Positions 9,501 to 18,899 are shown, numbered from the stretch's first letter. The stretch is 64,000 nucleotides of DNA from Chitinophaga pinensis (GCA_945860225.1 CAMAPT010000009.1:1-64000); one strand, 5' to 3'. Numbers and translations are program-made. The notes: a model not told the origin generated them from the letters alone.

Positions 9501-10118
9501 ATGAAATCCTTGCAATCTATCTTCTTATCAGCCATCTTATTAGTAAGCATCGAAACAAATGCCCAAACAAACAAGGCCCTAAATTCAGCCTTTATACAAT
9601 CTTACGAATTAGAAGCGACCAAAAATTATGAAGCAGCCATTAACTCCATTAATGCCCAATATAGCGCAAATTCATATGAAATGAATTTGCGCTTGGGTTG
9701 GCTAAATTATTTAGCAGGCAAGCATAAAGAATCGGTTAACTATTATGAAAAGGCAAGTAAAATTATGCCGGCTGCCATCGAACCATTGTGGGGTGCCATC
9801 AATCCATTAACCAGATTAGAAAGCTGGAGTGAAATCGAAAAAATATATGGTTCTATACTAAAAATAGACCAAAAAAATACTCAAGCAAACTATTATTTAG
9901 GTTTGATTTATTATTACAGAAAAGACTATATCAAAGCAAAAAAACAATTTGATGTCGTTCTTAATTTATACCCATTCAATTACAATTATATGCTTATGAG
10001 CGCTTGGACTAACTACTTTTTAGGCAATAAAAATGAAGCGTCTATATTGTTTAACAAAACATTGTTATACACACCCAACGATAAATCTGCCTTAGAAGGT
10101 CTTAGCCTAATTAAATAA
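9501..10118 (+). CDS. exported TPR-repeat protein
   Basis: A 205-aa protein with a signal peptide (MKSLQSIFLSAILL, likely cut after NAQ) and several tetratricopeptide-like helical pairs. Recognisable repeats include NYEAAINSINAQY, NLRLGWLNYLAGKHKESVNYYEKA, ANYYLGLIYYYRKDYIKAKKQF and AWTNYFLGNKNEASILFNKTL. These form protein-binding scaffolds, here in the periplasm. It lies 19 bp after the urea transporter/M23 gene and 6 bp before the next TPR gene, so the three are almost certainly co-transcribed. No enzymatic motif is seen. Confidence 0.75.
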   Translation: MKSLQSIFLSAILLVSIETNAQTNKALNSAFIQSYELEATKNYEAAINSINAQYSANSYEMNLRLGWLNYLAGKHKESVNYYEKASKIMPAAIEPLWGAINPLTRLESWSEIEKIYGSILKIDQKNTQANYYLGLIYYYRKDYIKAKKQFDVVLNLYPFNYNYMLMSAWTNYFLGNKNEASILFNKTLLYTPNDKSALEGLSLIK

Positions 10119-10124
10119 CCCATC

Positions 10125-11441
10125 ATGATACTTCGTAGAAATATCCATATCATTCTGTTTTTTACCTGTTCATTTTTCAATGTGATGGCGCAGGAAACGA
10201 TGTATTCCGAATCGATTGAACAAAAAAGTTACCAACTTTATTTAGATAAAAAATGGGATGAATTGATTTGTGTTGGAAACAATGCTATTAAAAATGATAT
10301 GGATTATTTTTATTTGCGCATGAGAATTGGTATAGCCTATTATGAAAAAAAAGACTACGCATTAGCAGAAAGTCATTTCAGAAAAGCCATCACATTTAAT
10401 TCGAGCGACGACTTAGCTTTAGAATATTTATATTATAGTCTTTTACTAAATGGAAGACAAGAAGAAGCTCGGTTATTAAGCAAAAAGTTTAGTGCGGAGC
10501 TCGCAGAAAAAACCGGTACCAATAAATCATCAAGCATCCAATTTATAATCATTGAAGGAGGCACTAAAAAAACAGATAGTAGTGACTATTACAATGCTTT
10601 CACAAAAACAAAATCCAACTATTTCAAACCGCCCGTTTATTTTCAAATAGGAATAAACCACTCTCTGAAAAATTGTTTTTCATTATTCCACGCATTCAGC
10701 TACTATAAACAAAAAAATTACATTGGTAATGTCAGCCAACTGCAGTATTACCTGAAAGCTACTGTTCCTCTTAAAAAAAACTGGATGCTTATCCCTGCTT
10801 TGCACATCATACAGTCAAACTTCTCTTCCGAAACAATAACAAGTATAACAGATACCTTGTGGCCTCCGGGTTTTCCAGCTCACTCATTGCCTCCACCAGG
10901 TGCCCCTCCATTAAAAACAATAACTCACACAGTATCTACTACGACCGATTCGAAATCTAATTACCAAGTAGGTTCATTATCGTTCCAAAAAAATTATAGG
11001 TCTTATGTTTTTTCTTTAGGAACAAGTCTATATAACATGGGAGGCGTTATGCAATATATTCACAGTGGCTTTGTATCTTATTCGGTATTTGGAAATTCGA
11101 AATTAATTGTAGGAGCTACGGGATACCTGCATCAGTTACAACATGAGTCATCTATGCACACAGCAATGGCTCCTTTTGTGTATTTACAACCCTACAATCA
11201 ATTATCATTAAAATTAAGTTATTTCCACAATTCGACTAACAACATAGTGGAAGACAATGGCTACTTGGTAAATAATTCCATCGATTTAACTACATCTAGA
11301 TATTCGGCATTGGTAAACTTTACAATCAATAAGCACATCAGTTTGTATGGCTTATACCAACTAGAACATAAAACAGAAAGTTACCAGTCATTTCAATACA
11401 AATACCACATGATATTAGGAGGATTGAAAATAACGCCATAA
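10125..11441 (+). CDS. exported TPR protein with probable outer-membrane barrel
   Basis: A 438-aa protein with a signal peptide (cut near VMAQ). Residues about 30-130 resemble TPR helices (YFYLRMRIGIAYYEKKDYALAESHFRKAI). The rest, from about 150, alternates hydrophobic and polar residues with many aromatic strand ends (PPVYFQIGINHSL, YGLYQLEHK, YHMILGGLKI), which suggests an outer-membrane beta-barrel. A proline-rich loop with PPPGAPP lies near residue 260. It is the last gene of the urea transporter/M23/TPR operon. A barrel partner for a periplasmic TPR scaffold is my inference. It converges on the DUF4153 gene with an 11-bp gap. Confidence 0.65.
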   Translation: MILRRNIHIILFFTCSFFNVMAQETMYSESIEQKSYQLYLDKKWDELICVGNNAIKNDMDYFYLRMRIGIAYYEKKDYALAESHFRKAITFNSSDDLALEYLYYSLLLNGRQEEARLLSKKFSAELAEKTGTNKSSSIQFIIIEGGTKKTDSSDYYNAFTKTKSNYFKPPVYFQIGINHSLKNCFSLFHAFSYYKQKNYIGNVSQLQYYLKATVPLKKNWMLIPALHIIQSNFSSETITSITDTLWPPGFPAHSLPPPGAPPLKTITHTVSTTTDSKSNYQVGSLSFQKNYRSYVFSLGTSLYNMGGVMQYIHSGFVSYSVFGNSKLIVGATGYLHQLQHESSMHTAMAPFVYLQPYNQLSLKLSYFHNSTNNIVEDNGYLVNNSIDLTTSRYSALVNFTINKHISLYGLYQLEHKTESYQSFQYKYHMILGGLKITP

Positions 11442-11452
11442 AAAACAACGTC

Positions 11453-13363
11453 TCACTTCATTTTAATAAATAGATTTCCGGAAATAGAATTTATTTTGAG
11501 TGTGTCTTTTCTATTCTCTAATTCAATATTACTAAACTCACATTTTACCTCCATGAAATCATTATCGTTTTCTATTCGCATTTTATATTCAGGTATTGTT
11601 TGATCTGTGGTGCCAAATTCTTTGTTCAATCGTACAACTAAGTCATTTAATAGTAACGGTAAAGACATGTCTTGTGTTTTTAACCAAAGGGTATCAGCAG
11701 GTGTAAAGGAATACATAAAATTATAATCAGTACCACCTATTTTAAAATTTATTATTGAATCATTTGGCTGCACATCTTCTCTATTTTGATTAAAATAAAT
11801 TAGGTAATCATAATTTTTAATTGCGGTTACATTATTTGCGGTGGACGAATAGTTGTAATAAGCATTTACCAGTTCCTCCTCTTCCTCTTGATAACGGTAT
11901 TCGTTAGTGAGTCCAAGTGCCATAGTATATAATTCGGACTCGCTATAATAACCCCATTTTTCCTTATTGAGGACTGAGGTATTAAATTTAAATATTGAAT
12001 CAATATCCTGCTTGTACCATGACTTGATTGAACCGAAACCATGGTGTTTATCAAGGTAATTAAGAATTGACAGAACCTCGTTGTGCAAAGAATCTGATAA
12101 TAGGCCTTCATTTATGTGCTCTGCTTTAAATAGGAAGCCATCTGTAGTGTCACTTTTTAAAATAGCTTCTTGGCATATTTTTCCATTTTTCAGCATGTTA
12201 TTACCCTCTAAAAGTTTCTGCAAGCGATTTACTTGATGTCTTTCACTTAACGAAAACATACCCCATGGGCCAAAAGAAATGAGTATTAACAAAGTCGCTA
12301 ATGAGATAGGTATAAATTTAATGTTGGTTTTGCCTGTAATAAAATAGAGGCAAACTACCGTTAACCATACACCAAGCATCAAAATTAAATAACGAGAAAC
12401 GGTTATGCCATAATCGTTAATTCGCATAAAAATGGCGATAAACAATAGGACAATTAATGGTAATAAGGTAAAATAATATATTTTGGAAATGCGTTTAATC
12501 CAAGTGTTTTCAGTTGAATTTCCATAAGGGTAAATTAACAAAAAAGTAAGAATACCAAGGATTGAAACGAAAATTATTAAATAGGATACCAGACCACTTG
12601 GCCAACTCCAATAAAATAAAATTTTTGTTCCATAAAGGTATAGTATAGCTAAGTATAAAATCAATAGAGGCAATAAAATATACTGACTAAAAATTTTTAA
12701 ACCTTTCGGGTATTCATAAATCTCATCTAATACATCAAAGTTTTCGGGTATACCAGAAACAAAAAACCAGGTATTGAAAAATCCATAGGTCAATATTTGA
12801 ATATCTAAATATAACCGATCGTTCATTTTTAAATTAAATAATTGATTGACTGCAAATAGCGCCATGCAAAGACCGCAGCAGATAACCGATGAGAATAAAA
12901 ACGAGGTCCAAAACCTTAAAAAAAGAATTTTATTATAGTTCCAAAAGCCGTTGAGTTTTTGTTTGGATACAAATGGGATAAAGGAAACTAACAAATGAAT
13001 ACTAATATTATAGATAACATATTTAGCATAAGGTTGGCTTGTTATTTGGGCAGACTGACTATTTGGAAAGGACAAATAGATTAAAACCAAAATAACACTA
13101 GAAACTAAAAAAAGGAGAAGAGCGATTTTTTTATTTAATTTTTCTTTATCAACCAATATGGTTACACAAAAATATAATGGAATGCCTATGGCAAAACAAA
13201 GCATTAAATTAACGTAAGGAAAAATATTTAAAGTTTCGTTTTTGTCTTCAAGCAAATAGATTCCTAATACGCTTGCCATTAGAGATGATATAATACTCAA
13301 AGGAAATCTTAAAAAAGATGTTTTTGCACTTGACATCAAATAGTTCAAAGAAGGTAATTTCAT
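11453..13363 (-). CDS. DUF4153 family membrane protein
   Basis: A 636-aa inner-membrane protein. The N-terminal start MKLPSLNYLMSSAKTSFLRF is characteristic of DUF4153 proteins. About eleven or twelve hydrophobic segments occupy residues 20-380, followed by a soluble C-terminal domain of about 250 residues with FKIGGTDYNFMYSFTP. No catalytic motif is evident and the function of the family is unknown. It stands alone on the minus strand, with no gene for 368 bp upstream (the tRNAs). Confidence 0.75.
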   Translation of the reverse strand: MKLPSLNYLMSSAKTSFLRFPLSIISSLMASVLGIYLLEDKNETLNIFPYVNLMLCFAIGIPLYFCVTILVDKEKLNKKIALLLFLVSSVILVLIYLSFPNSQSAQITSQPYAKYVIYNISIHLLVSFIPFVSKQKLNGFWNYNKILFLRFWTSFLFSSVICCGLCMALFAVNQLFNLKMNDRLYLDIQILTYGFFNTWFFVSGIPENFDVLDEIYEYPKGLKIFSQYILLPLLILYLAILYLYGTKILFYWSWPSGLVSYLIIFVSILGILTFLLIYPYGNSTENTWIKRISKIYYFTLLPLIVLLFIAIFMRINDYGITVSRYLILMLGVWLTVVCLYFITGKTNIKFIPISLATLLILISFGPWGMFSLSERHQVNRLQKLLEGNNMLKNGKICQEAILKSDTTDGFLFKAEHINEGLLSDSLHNEVLSILNYLDKHHGFGSIKSWYKQDIDSIFKFNTSVLNKEKWGYYSESELYTMALGLTNEYRYQEEEEELVNAYYNYSSTANNVTAIKNYDYLIYFNQNREDVQPNDSIINFKIGGTDYNFMYSFTPADTLWLKTQDMSLPLLLNDLVVRLNKEFGTTDQTIPEYKMRIENDNDFMEVKCEFSNIELENRKDTLKINSISGNLFIKMK

Positions 13364-13690
13364 TTTTTATATATTTAATCGTTTAGCCAGTTTATATTCG
13401 TTTTTGTTTTCGTAAACAGGACTACTGTGAATTTGGTATTTTGAAATGTTTTTTTCTCAAATCATATTTTTATTTAGCAAAAGCCAAGTACTTATTGTAG
13501 CCAATAATTATAAATCTGTCAATTCAAAAATATTTCAATAACTATGCAAGATATGATGACTTTATAATACTTCATTTAACTAAACTTTTACTGTAAAGTA
13601 ACATGATTCCTTAAAATTACTATCATCAAATATAATCTAACATTTACCGACCATTATAATAACATCTAAATAACACGAAGAAAGAGAGAT
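13364..13690. other. AT-rich non-coding stretch upstream of the DUF4153 gene
   Basis: No open frame with coding character is seen on either strand. A -7-like element CAAAAATA (TATTTTTG on the minus strand) lies at 13525-13532, but it has no matching -33 box and is about 160 bp from the start codon, so I do not call a promoter. The DUF4153 promoter is probably somewhere in this stretch. Confidence 0.4.
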
Positions 13691-13697
13691 GAAAATA

Positions 13698-13718
13698 AAA
13701 CCGCCTATTTGGCGGTTT
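13698..13718 (-). terminator. intrinsic terminator after tRNA-Val
   Basis: AAACCGCC (13698-13705) and GGCGGTTT (13711-13718) pair perfectly around a 5-nt loop, with a short T-rich run following on the minus strand. It lies 12 bp beyond the 3' end of tRNA-Val. Confidence 0.8.
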
Positions 13719-13730
13719 ATTTGCTTTGGG

Positions 13731-13805
13731 TGGGCAATACCGGGTTCGAACCAGTGACCCCTATCTTGTCGAGGTAGTGCTCTAAACCAGCTGAGCTAAT
13801 TGCCC
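13731..13805 (-). tRNA. tRNA-Val (anticodon GAC)
   Basis: A full cloverleaf can be drawn on the minus strand. The acceptor GGGCAAT pairs with ATTGCCC, the D stem is GCTC/GAGC, and the T loop TTCGAAC is flanked by a T stem. The CCA end is not encoded. The seven-base anticodon loop is TCGACAA, giving anticodon GAC (valine). Two things are odd: position 33 is C rather than the nearly universal U, and the anticodon stem CTACC/GATAG has a C-A mismatch at the fourth pair. Confidence 0.85.
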
Positions 13806-13809
13806 AAAA

Positions 13810-13836
13810 AAAAGCGAATATAATATACCCGCTTTT
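13810..13836 (-). terminator. hairpin with U-tract between tRNA-Ala and tRNA-Val
   Basis: On the minus strand AAAAGCG and CGCTTTT form a 7-bp stem with a 13-nt AT-rich loop. A run of eight T residues follows, ending 4 bp before tRNA-Val. It looks like an intrinsic terminator for tRNA-Ala. If so, tRNA-Val depends on read-through or on its own promoter, which I cannot find. Confidence 0.55.
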
Positions 13837-13837
13837 G

Positions 13838-13911
13838 TGGAGAATACCGGATTCGAACCGGTCACCTCTTGCCTGCCAGGCAAGCGCTCTAGCCAAATGA
13901 GCTAATCCCCC
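13838..13911 (-). tRNA. tRNA-Ala (anticodon GGC)
   Basis: Minus-strand cloverleaf: acceptor GGGGGAT pairs with ATTCTCC, including the G3-U70 wobble that identifies alanine tRNAs. The D arm is GCTC/GAGC, the anticodon stem CTTGC/GCAAG encloses loop CTGGCAG, so the anticodon is GGC. The T loop is TTCGAAT. No CCA is encoded. It is downstream of infB on the same strand. Confidence 0.95.
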
Positions 13912-13920
13912 ATTTTAAAA

Positions 13921-13959
13921 ATTTCGGAGACAAATGTAGTAATTTTTCATCTCCGAAAT
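13921..13959 (-). terminator. infB terminator hairpin with an embedded promoter-like element
   Basis: ATTTCGGAGA (13921-13930) and TCTCCGAAAT (13950-13959) form a perfect 10-bp stem just 8 bp after the infB stop, followed on the minus strand by TTTTT. The 19-nt loop contains TACATTTG (complement of 13931-13938), a match to the Bacteroidota -7 element TAnnTTTG placed suitably for tRNA-Ala. No clear -33 box accompanies it. Confidence 0.7.
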
Positions 13960-13967
13960 CCAGTTTA

Positions 13968-16871
13968 CTATAATTTAGCTTTTATCTCAACCATATCATA
14001 TCCTTCAATAATATCGTCCACTTTAATATCGTTAAAGCCGTCGATGTTCAATCCACACTCATAATTAGTTGTCACTTCTTTAACATCATCTTTAAAGCGT
14101 TTCAATGAGCCTAATCCTCCAGTAAACAATACGATACCATCTCGAATAACACGCACCTTAGTATTACGCATTACTTTACCATCTAACACATAACAGCCGG
14201 CAATTGTACCAACCTTACTAATGTTGAATACTTCACGAACCACAATGTTACATACAATTTTCTCTTCGTATTCAGGTGCCAACATACCTTCCATGGCAGC
14301 TTTTACTTCGTTAATAGCGTCATAAATAATTGAATATAATCGAATATCAATTTCTTCTGTTTCAGCTAATTTACGAGCTGTAACCGACGGACGAACCTGG
14401 AACCCAACAATAATAGCATTAGATGCACTTGCCAACATAACATCCGTTTCACTAATAGCTCCAACCGATTTATGAATAATATTAACTTGTATTTTTTCAG
14501 TAGATAATTTCAATAATGAATCTGATAAGGCCTCAATAGAACCATCCACGTCACCTTTTACAATAACATTTAATTCTTTGAAATCACCAATTGCTAAACG
14601 TCTTCCTATCTCATCCAACGTAATATGTTTTTGAGTACGAATACCTTGTTCACGCTGTAACTGTAAACGCTTGTTAGCCAACTCACGCGCCTCACGTTCA
14701 TCAGTCATCACATTGAATTTGTCTCCTGCAGTAGGGGCTCCATTTAACCCTAACAACTGCACTGGAATAGAAGGTCCGGCTTCTTTAATATGAACACCAT
14801 GTTCATTTGTCATAGCTTTTACTCTACCGCTATAACAACCTGCTACTAAAATGTCCCCAACACGTAATGTTCCTTTTTGAACAATTACATCCACCACATG
14901 TCCTCTTCCTTTATCTAATTTTGCCTCTACCACAGAACCAGCAGCCTTTGTTTTAGGATTTGCTTTTAATTCTAAAATTTCAGCTTCCAAAATCACTTTT
15001 TCTAACAACAAATCGATGTTTTTTCCAAATTTTGCTGAAATTTCTTGACATTGCACTTTACCACCCCACTCTTCTACCAAAATATTCATAGTAGATAAAG
15101 CTTCACGAATTTTATCCGGATTTGCACCTGGTTTATCAATTTTATTAATTGCAATAATCATTGGTACGCCGGCTGCTTGCGCATGGTTAATGGCCTCTTT
15201 CGTTTGTGGCATCACGCTATCATCGGCAGCAACCACAATAATAACCACATCCGTTACTTTAGCACCACGGGCACGCATCGCTGTAAAGGCCTCGTGTCCT
15301 GGAGTATCTAAGAAAGTAATAGATTTTCCACTTTCCATTTTAACATTGTAACTACCAATGTGCTGGGTAATACCCCCTGCCTCACCGGCCAAGACATTTG
15401 ATTTACGAATATAATCCAACAAAGACGTCTTACCATGATCAACGTGGCCCATGATTGTTACAATTGGAGGACGTTCAACTAAATCATCTTGATTTTCAAT
15501 TTCCTGTTCTTCAATAGCTTCTTGTACCTCAACGCTTACAAATTCTGTTTTGTATCCAAACTCTTCTGCTACAATAGCTAAAGTTTCAGCATCTAAACGC
15601 TGATTAATAGATACAAATAAACCTAAACTCATACAAGTTGAAATGATTTGAGTAACTGAAACGTTCATCATTTGAGCCAACTGATTAGCCGACACAAACT
15701 CTGTCACTTTCAATATTTTCTTTTCCAAATCTGATTGCTCTTGCTCTTCTGCAATCCTATCTCTTACATCATCACGCTTATCTCTTCTGTATTTGGATGT
15801 CTTAGACTTAGCTCCCTTGCTACTCAAACGAGCAAGCGTTTCTTTGATCTGTGCTTGAATTTCAACATCAGTCAAAGCTGGTCTAGCTTCTCTGGTTGCT
15901 GGCTTCTTCGCACGCGGATCACCATATTTTTCTTTAGCTCTGTCCTTTGCCAACTGAGCTTGTTCCGTTCCAACTTTTTTAATTTCTTCCTGACTTAAAC
16001 CTCCTTTACGAATACGTTTACGTTTTTTCTTATCGGCGCCAGCAGCAGTATTTGCTGGAGCAGTCGTTTTTTTAGTGTCTTTAGCTACAGGCAATTCAAT
16101 TTTGCCCATAATTTTTGGCCCCTCCAATTTTTGATATACTGTTTCATGAAACACTTCTTTAGGTGCTTCCACTTCAGGTGTTGGAGTGCTTACAACTATT
16201 GGTGTTTCAACAATTACTGGTGTTTCAACTACCGCCGATTTAGCAGCTAATGCTAAATCCTCTTCAGCTTTTTTCTTTTTATCCTTAGCCGCTTTTTCTT
16301 CTGCTAATCTTTCTTCTTCGCGTTCTTTTCTAGATTTTTTATCTGGCTTAGTTTTTTGATTTAACGTGCTTAAATCTAATTTACCCAAAACTTTAGGCCC
16401 AGTAATAACAATAGGAGTTTCTTCAGATTCTGCAACTACTTTAGGCGGCTCAGGGGTTACAATAGGTGCTTGCTGTACAATTTCAACAGCATCCTGAGCT
16501 GCTTTTTCAGCTATCAGCTTCGCTTCCTCAGCGCGCTTTTTTTCTTCAACAGCCTTTAACGCAGCCGCAGCTAGCTCTTTTTCACGAAGCTCCTCAAGTT
16601 CTCTAGCTTTTACGACTTTTATATCCTCGACTACAATGGATTCACGTTTTAATTTATTAAGACTAAGTCCCACATGTTGCGCCTCTTCTCTTGCAGACTT
16701 ATCGCTAGAAAATTCTTTAGATAATAAAGCATATTCTTCATCGCCTATTTTGGCATTTGGATTATTTTCAACTGGGCGACCCTTTGCAGCCAAGAATTCG
16801 GTAATTTTACCTAAGGATAAATTAAATTCCTTTGCTACTTTACTTAATCGCATTTGTTTTGCGTCTGACAT
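13968..16871 (-). CDS. infB: translation initiation factor IF-2
   Basis: GTPase that places fMet-tRNA on the 30S subunit and promotes subunit joining. The 967-aa length is typical for Bacteroidota. Residues 1-55 form an IF2 N-terminal helical domain, followed by a long charged Ala/Lys/Glu/Pro-rich linker to about 380. The G domain has GHVDHGKTS (G1), DTPGHEAF (G3) and NKID (G4), then the beta-barrel, central and C-terminal initiator-tRNA-binding domains. It is the last protein gene of the rimP-nusA-infB operon, 81 bp after nusA. The start ATG at 16871 matches the family ([17 protein letters not shown]). Confidence 0.98.
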   Translation of the reverse strand: MSDAKQMRLSKVAKEFNLSLGKITEFLAAKGRPVENNPNAKIGDEEYALLSKEFSSDKSAREEAQHVGLSLNKLKRESIVVEDIKVVKARELEELREKELAAAALKAVEEKKRAEEAKLIAEKAAQDAVEIVQQAPIVTPEPPKVVAESEETPIVITGPKVLGKLDLSTLNQKTKPDKKSRKEREEERLAEEKAAKDKKKKAEEDLALAAKSAVVETPVIVETPIVVSTPTPEVEAPKEVFHETVYQKLEGPKIMGKIELPVAKDTKKTTAPANTAAGADKKKRKRIRKGGLSQEEIKKVGTEQAQLAKDRAKEKYGDPRAKKPATREARPALTDVEIQAQIKETLARLSSKGAKSKTSKYRRDKRDDVRDRIAEEQEQSDLEKKILKVTEFVSANQLAQMMNVSVTQIISTCMSLGLFVSINQRLDAETLAIVAEEFGYKTEFVSVEVQEAIEEQEIENQDDLVERPPIVTIMGHVDHGKTSLLDYIRKSNVLAGEAGGITQHIGSYNVKMESGKSITFLDTPGHEAFTAMRARGAKVTDVVIIVVAADDSVMPQTKEAINHAQAAGVPMIIAINKIDKPGANPDKIREALSTMNILVEEWGGKVQCQEISAKFGKNIDLLLEKVILEAEILELKANPKTKAAGSVVEAKLDKGRGHVVDVIVQKGTLRVGDILVAGCYSGRVKAMTNEHGVHIKEAGPSIPVQLLGLNGAPTAGDKFNVMTDEREARELANKRLQLQREQGIRTQKHITLDEIGRRLAIGDFKELNVIVKGDVDGSIEALSDSLLKLSTEKIQVNIIHKSVGAISETDVMLASASNAIIVGFQVRPSVTARKLAETEEIDIRLYSIIYDAINEVKAAMEGMLAPEYEEKIVCNIVVREVFNISKVGTIAGCYVLDGKVMRNTKVRVIRDGIVLFTGGLGSLKRFKDDVKEVTTNYECGLNIDGFNDIKVDDIIEGYDMVEIKAKL

Positions 16872-16952
16872 ATTTTTATTTTCTCGTCTTTATTATATTG
16901 CAAATGTGCTTTTTTTATTCTTAAAAAGAAAGCTAACTTTTTATCTATTCGA

Positions 16953-18215
16953 CTAATCTTCAAATTCAGATTGTAAAACCTGTTTTACATCTTCAATGAT
17001 GTCTTCCGATAATCCTGTTCTACGCACTAACTCGGAAACTTGTAATTCTAAAACAGACTTTGCTGTATCGCATCCAATTTTTTGAAGAGCATAAATAACA
17101 GATTCTTCAATTTCATCAGAAAACTCAATCAAATCAACATCTTCAATATCGACAACAGCATCCTCACTATCGCGGAACACATCAATTTCATATCCTGTTA
17201 ATTTGCCAGCCAACTTAATATTATACCCACCTTTTCCAATGGCCAATGAAATTTGATCTGGCTTTAAAAACACTTCTGCTCTTTTTGTATCTTCGTTCAA
17301 TTTAACAGAAGTAACTTTAGCCGGACTTAATGCTCTTTGAATTAATAATTGTGCATTAGAAGTATAATTAATAACATCTATATTTTCGTTTTTCAATTCA
17401 CGAACAATACCATGAATACGAGACCCTTTCATACCAACACACGCGCCAACCGGATCTATACGGTCATCGTATGACTCAACTGCCACCTTAGCTCTTTCTC
17501 CTGGTTCACGAACAATTTTCTTAATGGTGATTAACCCATCAAATACCTCTGGCACTTCCATCTCAAATAAACGTTCTAAGAAAGAAGGAGCTGTACGAGA
17601 AACTATCACCGAAGGTGTGCCATTTTTTAATTCAACTTTATAAACAACCGCCTTTACAGAGTCTCCTTTTTTAAAGAAATCAGAAGGAATTTGTTCAGTT
17701 TTAGGCAACAATAATTCATTTCCCTCATCATCCAACAACATAATTTCTTTTTTCCAAACTTGGTACACTTCAGCATTGATGATGTCTCCAATGCGTTCTT
17801 TGTATTTATTATAAATACCCGTTTTTTCTAATTCAAGAATTTTTTGAACTAAATTTTGACGAACAGACAATACATTACGACGGCCAATTTCATCTAATTT
17901 AACTAATTCTGTTACTTCTTCTCCAATTTCAAAATCTGGCTCAATTTTATGAGCATCTGTTAAACTAATGTGTTTATTTGGATCGAAATCAAAAGAATCT
18001 TCAGCAAAATCATCATCCACAATGGTTCTGTTTTTATAAATTTCGATATCTCCTTTATCAGGATTTACAATGATGTCAAAGTTTTTATCCGTTCCAAACT
18101 TTTTGATTAACATCGTACGAAAAACATCTTCGATAATACTCATTAACGTTGCGCGATCAATGTTTTTATCTTCTTTAAATAACGAGAATGATTCGATTAA
18201 ATTTACACTTTCCAT
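16953..18215 (-). CDS. nusA: transcription termination/antitermination factor NusA
   Basis: RNA polymerase-associated factor controlling pausing, termination and antitermination. The 420-aa sequence has the N-terminal RNAP-binding domain (MESVNLIESFSLFKEDKNID), an S1 domain around 130-200, and KH domains with VGACVGMKGSRIHGIVREL and ISLAIGKGGYNIKLAG. An acidic C-terminal helix-hairpin region replaces the extra repeats of enterobacterial NusA. It sits between rimP (12 bp) and infB. NusA is a known autoregulator of this operon in other bacteria, which is relevant to the leader hairpin described here. Confidence 0.97.
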   Translation of the reverse strand: MESVNLIESFSLFKEDKNIDRATLMSIIEDVFRTMLIKKFGTDKNFDIIVNPDKGDIEIYKNRTIVDDDFAEDSFDFDPNKHISLTDAHKIEPDFEIGEEVTELVKLDEIGRRNVLSVRQNLVQKILELEKTGIYNKYKERIGDIINAEVYQVWKKEIMLLDDEGNELLLPKTEQIPSDFFKKGDSVKAVVYKVELKNGTPSVIVSRTAPSFLERLFEMEVPEVFDGLITIKKIVREPGERAKVAVESYDDRIDPVGACVGMKGSRIHGIVRELKNENIDVINYTSNAQLLIQRALSPAKVTSVKLNEDTKRAEVFLKPDQISLAIGKGGYNIKLAGKLTGYEIDVFRDSEDAVVDIEDVDLIEFSDEIEESVIYALQKIGCDTAKSVLELQVSELVRRTGLSEDIIEDVKQVLQSEFED

Positions 18216-18227
18216 TGTTTTTGTTTT

Positions 18228-18698
18228 TTAAAATGGTAATACTGATTTTGTTTCTTTAACTTGATTATATAATAGTGTTATGTTTTCTATAACGGTATGA
18301 TTCCCTTTGCCTATGGCTTTTTTTTCTCTACGTGTTTGCTCAATAATAAATTGATTTTGATCGGCACTTAATAAAACGCCCTCATAACTCACCCCCTCCT
18401 TAGTTATCGATTTCACTTTTGTGCCAAGATATTTTAAATACTGTTGAAGGACTTTAAAAGATTCGGTAGCACCAGGAGAAGAGACCTGCAATTCAAAATC
18501 TTCTTTTTCTCTATCTAAAGACCCCTCTACATGTCTACTTAAAGCCACACAATCTGCAATAGCTATGTGGTTAGGAGCATCAATGTATATTTCTATTTTA
18601 TTTCCCGCCAAAACCTTTACATCTACAAGAAATTTATCGGTTCCTTCAAAATGAGCTTCTATTAAATCAATAATGGTTTGTTTTTTTATCATTTTCAT
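18228..18698 (-). CDS. rimP: ribosome maturation factor RimP
   Basis: Assists late maturation of the 30S ribosomal subunit. The 156-aa protein has the two-domain RimP fold: an alpha/beta N-terminal part with KIEIYIDAPNHIAIADCVALSRHVEGSLDRE and LQVSSPGATESFK, then a small Sm-like C-terminal barrel (GTKVKSITKEGVSYEGVLLSADQNQFIIEQ). It is the first gene of the operon with nusA and infB. Two in-frame ATGs (18698 and 18692) lie two codons apart; either may serve. Confidence 0.95.
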   Translation of the reverse strand: MKMIKKQTIIDLIEAHFEGTDKFLVDVKVLAGNKIEIYIDAPNHIAIADCVALSRHVEGSLDREKEDFELQVSSPGATESFKVLQQYLKYLGTKVKSITKEGVSYEGVLLSADQNQFIIEQTRREKKAIGKGNHTVIENITLLYNQVKETKSVLPF

Positions 18699-18708
18699 CC
18701 AAACAAAA

Positions 18709-18730
18709 AAGGGACTTTTTCAGGTCCCTT
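18709..18730 (-). terminator. terminator-like hairpin in the rimP leader (possible attenuator)
   Basis: On the minus strand AAGGGAC and GTCCCTT form a perfect 7-bp stem around an 8-nt A-rich loop, followed by six T residues. The hairpin ends about 10 bp before the rimP start codon. It lies inside the predicted 5' leader, since the promoter is at 18756-18787. There is no upstream minus-strand gene to terminate. Premature termination control is therefore a reasonable inference. Confidence 0.65.
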
Positions 18731-18755
18731 GTTCTTTATTCTATTTACAATCGTT

Positions 18756-18787
18756 CAAAATTACAAGAAAATTTCTTAAACACCAAA
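18756..18787 (-). promoter_or_regulatory. Bacteroidota-type promoter for rimP-nusA-infB
   Basis: On the minus strand TTTG (complement of 18784-18787), a 20-nt spacer, then TAATTTTG (complement of 18756-18763) match the TTTG/TAnnTTTG consensus. Transcription would start near 18749, giving a leader of about 50 nt. The -7 region TTGTAATTTTGAAC is identical over 14 bases to the one upstream of radA. Confidence 0.75.
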
Positions 18788-18899
18788 TATTATATTCATG
18801 AGCGAGGCTAAACATCCTCTTTTATTAAACTATAAAAAGTGTAATTTCACCCTCGGTAAATAGAATTATTATCCTGAAAGAACTATAAACTTAATAACC

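Noticed and set aside
13525-13532. Promoter element (TATTTTTG) for the DUF4153 gene
   Set aside because: No -33 box at suitable spacing and more than 160 bp from the start codon.
18798-18866. A 22-codon plus-strand frame (MSEAKHPLLLNYKK...) between rimP and purN
   Set aside because: It has no translation signals, overlaps the divergent promoter region, and is short enough to be chance.
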